Below, piece by piece: positions 8,942 to 20,059 of a stretch of 64,000 bases of DNA. A program made the position numbers and the translations under genes. The DNA comes from Musa acuminata AAA Group. Taxonomy: Eukaryota; Streptophyta; Magnoliopsida; Zingiberales; Musaceae. The stretch spans positions 11,948,501 through 12,012,500 of the forward strand of contig NC_088340.1 of the NCBI RefSeq assembly GCF_036884655.1, given 5' to 3'. Positions within the stretch are counted from its first letter, which is position 1, and the number at the start of each line of letters is the position of its first letter. The notes under the pieces were generated by a model that searched no databases, was not told the origin of the DNA, and saw nothing but the letters and a program-made list of their open reading frames with translations.

Positions 8942-10785
8942 TGTTGAATCTCGGATTTTGATGATGAAGTCAATTGTCATTTGTTGTCTAATGTATGTGT
9001 TGAGATAAGTGTGCAGGATTAACTATGATGAAAGTAAGACATGCAGCAGGAGTTGCACCGGAGTCATGACAATGATCACGTTGGGAGTTCGAGAGCTCGA
9101 CGGAAGTTCGGACAGTCGTCGGAGGTTCTACGGGAACAAATCCGAGAAGTCCAGAAGCTTGCCAAAGGAGCTCGTCGGAACTTGCCAAGTGGATCGTCGC
9201 AGTCCAAGAGTTTGCCGGAAGTCCGCAAGAGCATCACCGAGGGTTCATCGGATGATCGACGGAAGTTCGCCGGAAACTCGCCGGAAGAAGCGAGTGACGC
9301 ACCGAAGCAAGCTGCAGAATATGTCTTAGGAAATAATCGTAGTTAGCACTTTGATTAAGTTAGAAATGGGAGGTGATCCCATTAGCTTAATCCTAGGGCA
9401 ATTGGCCCCCTGAAGAACTCAAATTGGGTCGAATGGTTCAACCCATTCGGACCCAGGTTGCTGTGGGAGGTGCAACCGCCCAGGCAGGGAGGTAGCACCG
9501 CCCAAGCTATGTCTCCCAGCGAGACTGGGCGGTGCAACCGCCCCAGCCAAGAGGTGCAACCGCCCAGGGCTCAGTCTCCGAGTGAGACTGGGCGGTGCAA
9601 CCTCCTCTGCCAGGAGGTAGCATCGCTAGAGCTCAAGTTTCGAGCTCTGCTAGGCGGTGCAACCTCTCCAGTCAGGCGGTGCAACCGCCTGAGCTCGGTC
9701 TTCGAGCTCTGGCAGAGAGGTGCAACCGCCCCTGACAGAGGTAGCACCGCCCAGAGGCTCAGTCTTCGAGCTCTGCCAAGCGGTGCAACCGCCCCAGTCA
9801 GGAGGTGCAACCGCCTGATCCCGGAATTCCGGGATTTGATCGTTTTGAGCTCCAAATTTGAACTGGGTTGGGGCCTATAAATACCCCACCCATTCAGCAC
9901 TGAAAAGATACAGACACACACCGAATTCTTGATCTTTTCTGTGATTCTAAGAGCTCAAATTTGTGTAAAGTCCAAAAGTTCTCCTCTTCCTGTTCTTCAA
10001 GTCTTGAGTTGTAAAGAGAGGAGAGAAAGGTTCTGTAAGGGTTGTCTCCTGAGCCCGTCAAAAGGAGTGAAACTGTAAAAGGGCAGTTGGCCTTCGCCTA
10101 TTGAAGGAAGGCCTCTAGTTGACGTCGGTGACCTCGTCGGTTGAGGAAGCCAAAAGTGGAGTAGGTCAAGACTGACCGAACCACTCTAAATCTCTGGTTT
10201 GCTTTTATTTTGAGCACTTTATCATTACTGCAAACCTCCTACATAGCTACTGCTCTCTGCGCTTTTACGAACAAGTTTCTAAGTTCTGATCTTTCCGAAT
10301 CTGCATTCAGACGTAAATCGGTGTTTTCGTACGATATTTACATTGCAGTTTACATTTACGTTTTGATTCTATTTATAACTGCAAACTGTCTTCTGTGCTT
10401 TTACGAACGAGTTTCTTTGCAGTTTTCGTTTACATTTTGATTCCATTTATAACCGCAAACTGCACTTAGACACAATCTGCGCCTAGACGCAAACTGTGCT
10501 TAGACGCAAACTGCGCTTAGACGCAATCTGAGCTTAGACGCAAACTGCGCTTAGATGCAAACTGTGCTTAGACGCAATCTGCATTTAGACGCAAACTGCT
10601 TTTAGATGCAAACTGCGTAAACTGCGCTTAGACGCAAACTGCACTTAATCATAAGTAATCTTATAATCAGCTTTTGCATCAAAATAGTTTTTATCGAACG
10701 AACGAAGCTTTCGTTTTTAATTGCTGAAAGATTTCCGCTGCACTAATTCACCCCCCCCCCCCTCTTAGTGCTCTCGATCCTAACA
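8942..10785 (+). mobile_element. A 3' LTR (complete)
   Basis: TGTTGAATCTCGG...CCTAACA, 1844 bp. U3 has about a dozen GGYGGT/ACCRCC inverted repeats with GCA or AGC-type spacers (9464-9822), then a TATA box at 9876. Repeats of 17 bp lie near 10460-10650, and a GCACTAA/TTAGTGC hairpin with a 12-C loop at about 10740-10772. TSD ACGAT follows. The ORFs on both strands here are low-complexity readings of repeats. Confidence 0.93.
9876..9883 (+). promoter_or_regulatory. TATA box, A 3' LTR
   Basis: TATAAATA in the context GGGCCTATAAATACCCC, downstream of the palindrome cluster. The corresponding stretch is deleted from the A 5' LTR, so A cannot start a genomic transcript from its own 5' end. Confidence 0.75.
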
Positions 10786-10790
10786 ACGAT

Positions 10791-11256
10791 AAGTAGAGGT
10801 TTGGATATCAGAGATACGACGGAGCCCTTGTCTTATTAGATGCAGATCCAATACCCACTAGGGGAGGATCCATTAGGGTTTGATAAGGGACCTCTGTAAA
10901 TAGGAGGGATTCAGAGCCTCATAGGCTAGAGCCTTTGCTTGCCTCTCCTATTCTCCTTCCCCTCTCCACCTCAGAGCAAGCTTGGAGTTTTGAGGAGCGT
11001 CGTCGCAGCCCTGCTGTGTGGATCACCACTAGAGAGGAGGACGCTTGACCTCCTTTATCCTCTCCTAAAGATCTGCAAGGAAACAGGGATATATGATCTC
11101 CCTAGGTAACACAATATACTATATATGCAATTTTTCATTTTCACAGATTTTGCGCACCAATCTTCGCACGACGACGAACATCTCTTTGAGAATCGGGGAT
11201 TTTGTTTTCTTGTTCTTCCGTTGCGTATGTGATGTCACCCCCAAGATTTCCCAATA
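10791..11256 (+). mobile_element. E 5' LTR, second part
   Basis: It resumes after the ACGAT duplication and aligns with 26276-26570. A degraded TATA (TGTAAATAGG, about 10895) stands where the 3' LTR has TATAAATAGG. It ends CCCAATA (CA to TA), where family member H has TTCAACA in its own orientation. The last ~183 bp have no counterpart in the truncated E 3' LTR. Confidence 0.87.
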
Positions 11257-11270
11257 GTAGTATTAAAGCC
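11257..11270 (+). other. E primer binding site, decayed
   Basis: GTAGTATTAAAGCC stands where H (reverse strand 52656-52670) has GTGGTATCAGAGCC. The changes are mostly G to A or C to T, as expected from decay of methylated cytosines. Confidence 0.75.
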
Positions 11271-13151
11271 AGGTTGTTCGTATGATAGATTGGTTTTGAA
11301 CTGCGTGTGTTATGTTTTGGAGAAGGTTTTTGATGTCAAAATTGTTGACGCAAAAGCAAAAATGTGCAGCAACTGTTGCTGCCCTCGTTGCCGTCGCAGA
11401 TGGCAGCATTGACATCTGGTGCAGGCAGGTAGCTTGCAGTAGTAGCCGCAAGGCCGCGCGCATGCAGGCAGCCCATGTGGCGGCGCCCGCAAGTAGGGCC
11501 GCAAGCACGGCGGCCACCTGCGCGGGCACTGCGCTCGCACACGAGGACAGCGGCGCCTGCGGCAGCTACTCTCGCGTGGTGACGTGTCGCAGGGCAGCGT
11601 CGCCTATGGCCGCTACTCCCGCAGGCAAAAACCCCGCAAGGGTGACCGCCTGACAAGGCAGCACCGCCTGCGGGCGTTGCCTCACAGGCAGAACCACCCG
11701 CAGAGGGGGCAGCACCCACAGGGGCACGCGCCCGCGGGGGCGCCCAACTGTAGTGGCAGCTCCGCCAGCGAGCGTGCCGCCTGCAGGCGAGGGCAGCGAC
11801 CCCGCCCTCCATCGCATAGCCCGCCGCCAGCAGGATAGCGGTGGTGGCGGCAGCGGCAGCAGTAGGAGAGGGAGAGGGGCTTAGGGTTTTGGGCAAAAAG
11901 ATAGATTTGCCCTTGTGAATTTGAGAAATTCCAGTTTTTGACTTTTGTCTAAATTTTGAAAATACCCCTAGGAATTAAGAAATTCTCTCTATGTCCCTGA
12001 TTTTATAAAATACTAATTAATTAAAAAAGTTTAGTTGATTATTATTTTTATTATTATCTAGTAGTCCTACATGATGATGATTATTTATACATGTGATGTA
12101 TGATGTGTGGACGGATGATGGACCGTATGATGTGTGTACTTGTCATTATTATTATTGGGGTCTGTGAGCCTCCATTATATTTCTCGTTTATTGTTGGGCC
12201 TGCGTGCCTATGATTAAGTTGTAATCACATGAGGAGGCGTAGCGGGAGCGTGGATGCGATAGCGGGACCCACGAGATGGACGATCGCGATGCATGAAGAT
12301 GCATCGAGATATCGACGGAACCGACGAGAACGAGATAGATGATCACAAGGCATGGAGATGCACCATTGCACACATAGATCTTGATGTGAGTGATTAGGCC
12401 TACTCGCTCGGGCCTAATCACATTAGGTTGTGGTCCATGATCATCTGGTGTGATTGCTTATACACATACTAGATATGTATATATATTTGCATGCGATGTA
12501 GATATATATTAAATATGTATATGTGTGACATGTCATATTAGGAGACCAAATCATAGAAACATCTCTCTTGATAATATTAAGTCGGTAAACGTGAGGCAAT
12601 TAGATTGACCCACGTGGCCTTCCATCGTTATAAGTAGGAATCGATTCCCGGTGTAGGTTGAGTTGGTCGAGTCCCTCGAGACTCACATATATCGCAATTT
12701 GCTATCTTGCTTACGACATAGAGATGTCACTGGTGACCTGAGGACATGGTATGCTTGGTCGAGTCCCTCGAGTATATGTCATCAAATCAGACTCATCTTG
12801 TAACGAAGGTGTTGACTTAACTAGGCATCATGGTTGGTTGAGTCCCTCGAGACCATGATGATTCGGAGGCCGAACAAGATGGGAATCACAAGGAGTTATG
12901 ATCGGCAAGAGTTGCCTACCTTTTAGGCTTAGTGTGATTAGTCGAGTCCCTCGAGGTTACACTAAAACGCTGATTGGATCCTGATCCCCACTAGAAGTCT
13001 GCTAGAGACTTCTGTTTCATGTGCTGAGGGTGTCGCGTGACTCGTTAGTAAAATAGTGAGAGCATATTAAGATAGAAGTCCATATCTTGATAGTTTATTT
13101 CTTGCAAAATCTGCATGTTATTTATGTCTGCTACATCTTTATTTTCAGAAA
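11271..13151 (+). other. E leader (5' untranslated) with GC-rich block and hairpin repeats
   Basis: About 1.9 kb between PBS and gag, noncoding. A GC-rich, CpG-rich, low-complexity block fills about 11366-11870. An AT-rich part follows, then four copies of a TCGAGTCCCTCGA-type inverted repeat (12665-12955). The distal part is conserved in H (minus strand) and at 1-641. It may hold packaging or dimerisation signals (inference). The long ORFs on both strands in the GC block have no recognisable domain. Confidence 0.75.
12665..12955 (+). repeat. Four spaced TCGAG-TCC-CTCGA inverted repeats
   Basis: GGTCGAGTCCCTCGAG at 12665-12680 and 12757-12772, GGTTGAGTCCCTCGAG at 12836-12851 and GTCGAGTCCCTCGAG at 12941-12955. 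Each forms a 5-bp stem with a TCC loop; the T in copy three still allows a G-U pair. Related copies are in the H leader on the minus strand. Confidence 0.85.
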
Positions 13152-13964
13152 ATGTCGCTTTCAAATCCCTTACGTGGCATACTTGATGTCCACCACCACA
13201 CTGGTTCAAATTATACGGATTGGCTCCATAACTTGAGAATTATTCTCACGGTGGAGAAAATTGTGTACGTCCTTGATATAGTGATATCTACGCCCGAAGA
13301 AGGGGCAAGCGAGGATGAGATTGCTTGCTACGTGAAGTACATTGATAACTCCACTCTTGCTCAATGCTATATGTTGGGCTCTATGACTCCTGAGTTACAG
13401 AGACAACATGAAAAGATGGATGTCAGATCCATTCTCCTACACGTCTATAAATTGTTTGAGGAACAGGGAAGGACTCAGAGATACGAGATATCCAAGAGCC
13501 TCTTCCGCGCTAGGATGACTAAGGGGACACCGGTTCAGAACCATGTCCTAAAGATGATTGAGTGGATAGAGAAACTCATAGGTCTAGGAATGATCCTAGA
13601 GGATAACTTATGTGTGGACATTGTGCTTCAGTCCCTACTAGATTCCTTTTCATAGTTCATAATGAATTTTAATATGAACAAGCTTGAGGTTACTCTCCCA
13701 GAGCTCCTCAATATATTGAGGGAGGCAAAGAGTACTATTAAGAAAGAGAAGCCAGTTCTCTACACTAGTGAGACCAGAAAGAAAAGGAAAGAAGAAAGGT
13801 CCCTTAAGAAGGGAAAGGGCAAGGGCAAACCAGGTAAAGCAAAGGTTGCTAAGAAAGACCCAACAAGGGACAAAGGCCAGTGCTTCCACTATGGCAAAGA
13901 TGGGCACTGGAAGAGGAACTACAAAGAGTACCTTGCAGAAAGGGTGAAACAAAAGCTTGATTAA
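13152..13964 (+). pseudogene. gag: E gag (second Copia family, broken)
   Basis: ATG at 13152 follows TTTTCAGAA, close to the start expected for the family. The N-terminal part has SNYTDWLHNLRIILTVEK, a Copia Gag (UBN2/retrotran_gag-like) signature. An in-frame TAG at 13653-13655 (probably CAG before) splits it. The C-terminal part is Lys-rich and ends in a damaged zinc knuckle, [17 protein letters not shown]: the second and third Cys of the CCHC box are Tyr, each one G to A change from Cys. TAA at 13962-13964 lies in frame with the protease that follows, so gag and pol were probably one frame. Confidence 0.85.
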
Positions 13965-15041
13965 GCTTCAGGTACATTCATGATCAGTCTCTATTTGTTA
14001 GACTCTTATGATAACACATGGGTATTGGATACCGGTAGTGCTTATCATATATGCAATTCGTTGCAAGTTCTGGCAAGGCCTAGGAGACTAGAGAGAGGCG
14101 AGATGGACCTCAAGATGGGTAATAGAGCAAAAGTTGCTGTAGCAGCTATTGGCGAGGTCGCCCTACATCTGCCTAGTGGAGCTTTTATTACATTAGATGC
14201 ATGTTATTTTATTCCTTCTATTATCAAAAATATTATCTCCATTTCATGTTTGACAGTTAGTGGATATAAATTAGTTTTTGAGAACAATGGTTGTTCAATA
14301 TTATTAGATGATAAGATCATCACGAAAGGAACATTGCATAATGGTTTATTTATGTTAGACACTACTCCACATATCATGAATGTAAATGTGTCCAAGAGGA
14401 AACGAGATGAGATGAACAGTGCATACCTGTGGCATTGTAGGCTAGGTCACATCCATGAAAGAAGGATTCAAAAGTTGCTAAATGATGGATATTTAGATCC
14501 ATTCGACTATGTGTCATATGCAACTTGCGAGCCTTGCCTTCGTGGAAAACTGACCAACTCTCCATTTAGTGGAACTGGAGAGAGAGCCACTGAGCTGTTG
14601 GAACTTATACATAGTGATATATGTGGACCCATATCAACTCATGCCATTGGTGGTTACTCCTACTTTATTACCTTTACTGATGATTTCTGGATATGTGTAC
14701 TTAATGAAGTACAAGTCCGAGGCCTTTGAGAAATTCATAGAGTATAAGAATAAGGTGGAGAACCAGACTGGAAAGAGTATCAAAACTCTTCGATCAGATC
14801 GAGGAGGTGAGTACTTAAGTACAGAGTTTACTTAGTTCCTCAAGGACCATGGGATATTATCCCAATAGACACCTCCTTATACACCTCAGCTCAATGGTGT
14901 CTCTGAAAGGAGAAATCGTACGCTATTAGACATGGTACGGTCCATGATGAGTTTCGTTGACCTACCCATCTCATTCTGTGGATATGCCCTAGAAACTGTA
15001 GCTTACCTTCTGAACAGAGTTCCAACTAAGTCGGTAGTGTC
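13965..15041 (+). pseudogene. pol: E pol, protease and integrase (first part)
   Basis: The protease motif WVLDTGSAYHICN starts near 14021. The integrase zinc region reads WHCRLGHIHERRI and CEPCLRGK; core blocks are HSDICGPIS, TLRSDRGGEY and GVSERRN. A frameshift near 14690 separates the first Asp from the rest (DDFW... against YLMKYKSEAF), and TAG at 14833-14835 interrupts the next frame. The sequence breaks at 15041/15042 where B is inserted and continues at 23182 (TPYEIW). Confidence 0.85.
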
Positions 15042-16636
15042 TGTTAGGATCGGAGCGGCACTAAGGGGGGGGGGGTGAATTAGTGCAGCGGTAAAGTATG
15101 ATAAACTTTTGGCGATTTAAACACTTTCAGAAACTTCGTACGATAAAAGCAACCTTTCGTTTGAAACCGTTTCGATTGCGTTTTAACTTGAAGGCATACG
15201 TAAGAAGGAGACAAAGAAGTAGAGCATCAAAGTGAAGATGGTTTGCAGTAATATAAATGACAATAAGATAAACGCAAACCGATTTAAAGTGGTTCGGTCA
15301 AATGACCTACATCCACTTACGAGGCCCTCTTCGATGAGGCTCCCACCTTTCACTAGCAAATCTCTTGAAGGGGAAGGACAAATACCCCTCTTACAACCTT
15401 TTACAAGCGGTTCACACTCTTATAAATTTTCAGCAAGAAAGAAGGAGGTGAACACTCTAGCAAATTGAAAACAAGACTTTCTAAGCCTTTTCTAAGACCT
15501 TTCTCTCAATCAATTGCTTCTCAAAAAGTTGTCTTCTCAGTTGAGAATTGAGGGATATTTATAGGCCTCAAGAGGATTCAAATTTGGGCTCCAAAATTTG
15601 AATTCTCTTTGGTTCCCGATGTTGGCGGTGCCACCGCCTGTCAGTGTTTGACACTGACAGTGTACTAGCGGTGCCACCGCCTGGCTCTCGGGTGCTGGGT
15701 GGTGCCACTTCCTAATCTGGCGGTGCCACCGCCTACACTATTTTAGCTCATTGGTTGGACTCCAAACTTGGCCCAAACCAGTCCGAACTCGAGCCCAATT
15801 GGCCCCTACTTGAGTTATAGGATTAACACTTAATCCTAACCCTAATTAACATGCTAACTACAAATTTAAAGACATTTTCTAAGCTATTACAAAGTCCAAA
15901 AGTCAAGACTTTTTCCGGCGAGCTTCTGGCGAACTTCCGACGGTCTTCCGACGAACTCTCGGAAACCATTCTACGGACTCCCGGCAAGCTCCTAGACTTC
16001 ACGATTTGATCTTGGCGAGTTCCAATGAGCTTCTTTGGCAAGCTCCGATCTTTCTCGGTGAGCTCCGCGAACTTCCAACGAACCTTCCGGCGAGCTTCCG
16101 AAAAACCCTTCGGCAAGCTCCCTACTCATTCTCGGCTAGTTCCGGTAGCATTCCCGACGAACCTTTGGATTTCGTCGAACTCTCGAACTCACAACAAATC
16201 CTTCATGCTTGACTCCGACACTTTGTTTCACTTTATGTCTTCGTCGTTATCGTAGTTAAACCTACACACACAAGCCAAAACTCTACTCCGATCTAGACAA
16301 TTATTACAACACGAATTGACATTCTGTTGCCCGTCACATCATTGGTTGGCGCTTCATCCGATTCTTCAGCGCATCATCCTCTCTTGCGGCTTGTTGCCCA
16401 ATCGGCAGTTGACCTCCATAACCCCAATATCCTTGGCGCAATTCCGCTCTTGGCCCGATGCCCGACGTCCAAAGCCTTCTACCATCCAATATCCTAACGT
16501 GATCTCCTTCGGCGCAACGTCAATTCCTCCTGCGTTAACTGTCTAATCCTGATCGAGTAGACCTGCATCACTCAAAATATAGTTAAACATTTAAACACAA
16601 TCAATTAGTTTAATCATCAAAATCTGAGATTCAACA
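15042..16636 (-). mobile_element. B 3' LTR
   Basis: 1595 bp. On the minus strand it starts TGTTGAATCTCAGATTTTG, has GGCGGT-GCC-ACCGCC inverted repeats (about 15625-15735), a TATA box (rc of 15555-15563), and a terminal GCACTAA/TTAGTGC hairpin with an 11-base C loop. Multiple GCCGGAAGTTCG-like short repeats lie at 15915-16165. The ORFs there are shadows of these repeats. Confidence 0.9.
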
Positions 16637-19600
16637 ATCTCCCCCTTTTTGATGATGACAACTAATTGATGACTAACGGAGTTAACCTTAACTCCCCGGA
16701 GTTTAACCAAACTCCCCCTATCAATATGCCATTGATAGAACACTTGGATTATCCCATATCCAAGTAACATTCATCACATATTATGAAAAATATTTAAACC
16801 ATCGTGCAAATATACATAAAATATTCAATTCAATGCATGAAGTCATCAATATACTTCTCCCCCTATGTCATCAACAAAAAGGAGAAGTAGCTCTAGCTAT
16901 TTTAAAATATATTTAAGTTTTTATAACATGAAGCTAGATTTTCATCACAACATATAAGCACAAAAGCATACCAAGATTCTTAAGTTCAATCATGGAAATT
17001 CAACACTTGAATTTTTGTGCAAGATTGCACTTTGCTCTTCTTTGCAAGTAACAATATTTATGATGTTTGATATAGCAAATTTCTTCATTACAATTATCGA
17101 GCTAGCAAATTCTTCATTCAAGTGTACAAGCTGGCAATAACTTTCTCCCCCTTTGTTAATGTCAAAAAGAAGGAGAGGAACCAATGATTTAGACTTTTAC
17201 ATCAACTTTGCATCAATCAATATTTCAATCATCACATGATGCATACAAGACAATAATGCAAAGAAATCATTTCATGAAGGATATCAATGTGAAAATTCAC
17301 CAAGGATCACATGATACAATCGCAAATCATGATACCATTATGCGATACATCATGAGATTGATAATTTATCATATCAATGAAAGATATCAATTGTTAAACA
17401 TGATATGATAATAGTCTCAAAAATTTTAATTTGCGATACATGTGATACATTGCAATACACTAAAAAATTTAATGCAATGCTTTTAAGGATATCAACCTAT
17501 TTTTGATACAAAGCATGGTAAGAGCAATTATATTACAAGTTTTCTAAGTTTTGTATTTTTTGCTTCTTTCGAGATACCATTGCTTCTCTTTAGATTGCAG
17601 GATTTGCAATTCATTGGTAGTGTTCATGATAGCAAGTTCTTTCAATGAAATGATCAAGCTAGCAAATTTTCCTTCCTTTGAAATATGCAAGCTAGTAAAC
17701 TAACTCCCCCTTTATCATTATAAAAAAGAAGGGAGAAATCAATGGCTAAAATTTTTTAATCATTATACAAGCCATATTACAAAATCATGTCATGATATCA
17801 AGAAAATTCAAGAAGGACATGATTCATTCGATAAATCTTTTTAATAAAGCAAAAGAATTATACAACCAAGGATCATGATTAAAATATATCAATATCATAT
17901 ATCAAGTCGTGATTCATGATTCATCATAAAGCAAATTAATTTTCAATCATCACATAAGGCATTTAAAGAATTTTTGAAACATAGGAGAATGATTAATTTA
18001 AGCATGCAATGTTTCAATCAAATTCAAGTCATGAATACCAATACTTTCATATTGTGAGTATCAATTCATGAATACCAAAAGATATTATTTGTGATTCTAG
18101 TTTTGCAAGATCAAGACTATGATTTAGATAAAATTCATTCAAATCAAATCGTTAACTTGAAACTCATAATCAAGTCATCAAAATCAATTTCATTTTTTAA
18201 GTGATTCTTCTTCATCTAAGCATGCCTTAGTCTTTATATGCCAAATCAAGATAAACATGAAAGTTCAAGACGTAAAGGCAAAATCTTATAAAACAACTCA
18301 TCAAGCAAGATTTTAAACATCTATTTTCAAGCCATATAAAGAGTAAGTCAAGGACTCAATTATCTCATGTCATGAATTCCAACAGGCATCTCAAATTATC
18401 AACATCACATTAAAAGGATATTTCAAAAAGATATATCGATAAGTGATTCATTTGTATCATTTCATTCATTCGGAAAATTCTCCTCTTTGGTAAATAAATT
18501 TAGGAGAACAAAATGAATTAAGGGAGATATAACATAATTGAAGCATTGAACATAATTCATATTTAAAATGTGTCTCATGTCATAAGTATGAATCAAGCAT
18601 TTGTGAAATCCGAAATCATCCTCAAAGTCACATTCAATAAATTCATATATGACAAGCATAGATTTATTGAAAAGTCGATAAGATAGAGGATTGCATTTCG
18701 TTTTTATAAATTTCTATTTATGTGATTTGCTTCTTATAGGCATGCCTTTACTTTTAATAAAACAAGTGTCAACATTTAAGATGAAAAGATAAATTTCGTA
18801 AAATAAATCATCAAGCATATTATTTCAATCATTGTTTCAATCATCACTATAACTCATCATGTACAAAATGTAAAATCATCTAACATGATACAAACATTTA
18901 TTTTCAAAATATTTATCACTATTTTCATGTATGGTAATAAAGTATTCATGATACACATTATATGAATATATCATCACAATAAAAAGCAATTGCATGCATA
19001 ATTTCAAATCATAAATGTTTCAAATCATGATGGTATTAACTTGTCAAATTTCATCCTACCATTCATAATAATAACTTTTCATTTGTATGCATCAAAATAA
19101 TATCAAGAGTATTTCATGCATAATTTTATATCACCACATAAGGAATATCAAGAAGAAAGTAATTGAGTGATGCGATAAACATTTCATGAATACAAGGAAT
19201 TGAATAAAAATCATATCATGAAAGATTAGAATATGTGAATACTAAAAGACATGATTTCTTTTTGAAAAAACCTACTCATAATTAATCAAAAGAAAATCTT
19301 AGGAGATCGATTAATGAAAAAATCTTGATTCATAATAAATCTTAATTTGTAAATATCACGGAATCAAGATCATGATTTTGGATAAAACTCATTCAAATTC
19401 AAATCACCAAAAATCATTTTTATGGTTCACAAAATTTGTAACATAAGTAGATTCATGATTTCATTAATAATATATTTTCCCTTTTTTAAGTGTTTCATTT
19501 TAAGTGATTGATTTCATGTTAGCATGCTTTTTCATTTATGTTAAATAAAAACATGCATCAACGTTTAGGATCGAAAAATGAATTTCATCATAAAACCATC

Positions 19601-20059
19601 AAGATCAATAGATTCTCAAAAATGAATTGTTAGGATCAAGAAAATCCGAAAATAAAATTTAACACTTTCATGCATTCGGACATGGTTTTGCTATAGATTT
19701 TCAAATTCAATCATGAAGTTAAACATGCTCATGATCATGGATATTTTTGTATCCAAAACACATAATTTCTAACATATTATTAAGGCATGTAATAGTGTAA
19801 AATCATCAAGATACACATGCATGGATTAATCCTAAGCACTATGACATATTGTATAATTATCATCCCTAATGTTGCATATATCATTCAACATTTCAAAACA
19901 TAACATGCATGAAACCTTAGCAATATACATTTCATGATCAAATTTTTAATTTTTCAAAGATGCTAAAAAGAGAAACATGATATAATTTTTGAAAAACAAT
20001 TTTTTATTTCCTATTCTAAATTAAGCACTCATGAAAGACTTCAAGTAATTTCAAAATAA
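16637..20059 (-). other. B 3' noncoding region (AT-rich, several PPT-like boxes)
   Basis: About 3.4 kb, very AT-rich, with no ORF above noise and no protease, integrase or RT motif on either strand. Read on the minus strand it has boxes of the type AAAGGGGGAG next to CTTTTTG-type pyrimidine tracts: rc of about 17700-17735, 17140-17180 and 16850-16885, then GGGGGAG-led hairpins (16681-16725) and the terminal PPT (16637-16650). Scattered words such as ATGATTCAT repeat without clear order. Confidence 0.8.

Larger units (their letters stand above)
2199..10785 (+). mobile_element. Sirevirus A, full-length Ty1-copia element
   Basis: It is bounded by TGTTGAATCTC...CCTAACA LTRs with a perfect 5-bp TSD ACGAT (2194-2198 and 10786-10790). 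Order: 5' LTR 2199-3314, PBS, gag 3365-4947, pol 4948-7994 (PR-IN-RT-RNase H, the Copia order), 3' noncoding 7995-8941 with polypurine boxes, 3' LTR 8942-10785. By eye the first ~400 bp of the LTRs differ at about 14 sites, so it is one of the younger insertions here. The coding region has several stops and at least two 1-bp losses, so it is dead. Confidence 0.93.

Noticed and set aside
11336..11896. 186-aa minus-strand ORF and overlapping ORFs in the GC-rich block
   Set aside because: Low-complexity Ala/Arg/Gly-rich reading of a repetitive GC block inside an E leader; no domain, and several frames are open at once as expected from composition.
16637..20059. Hidden pol of B in the long region after gag
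   Set aside because: I looked for DSG, WHRRLGH, DLFGP, YVDD and TTEAEY-type motifs on both strands and found none; ORFs are short and AT-driven.
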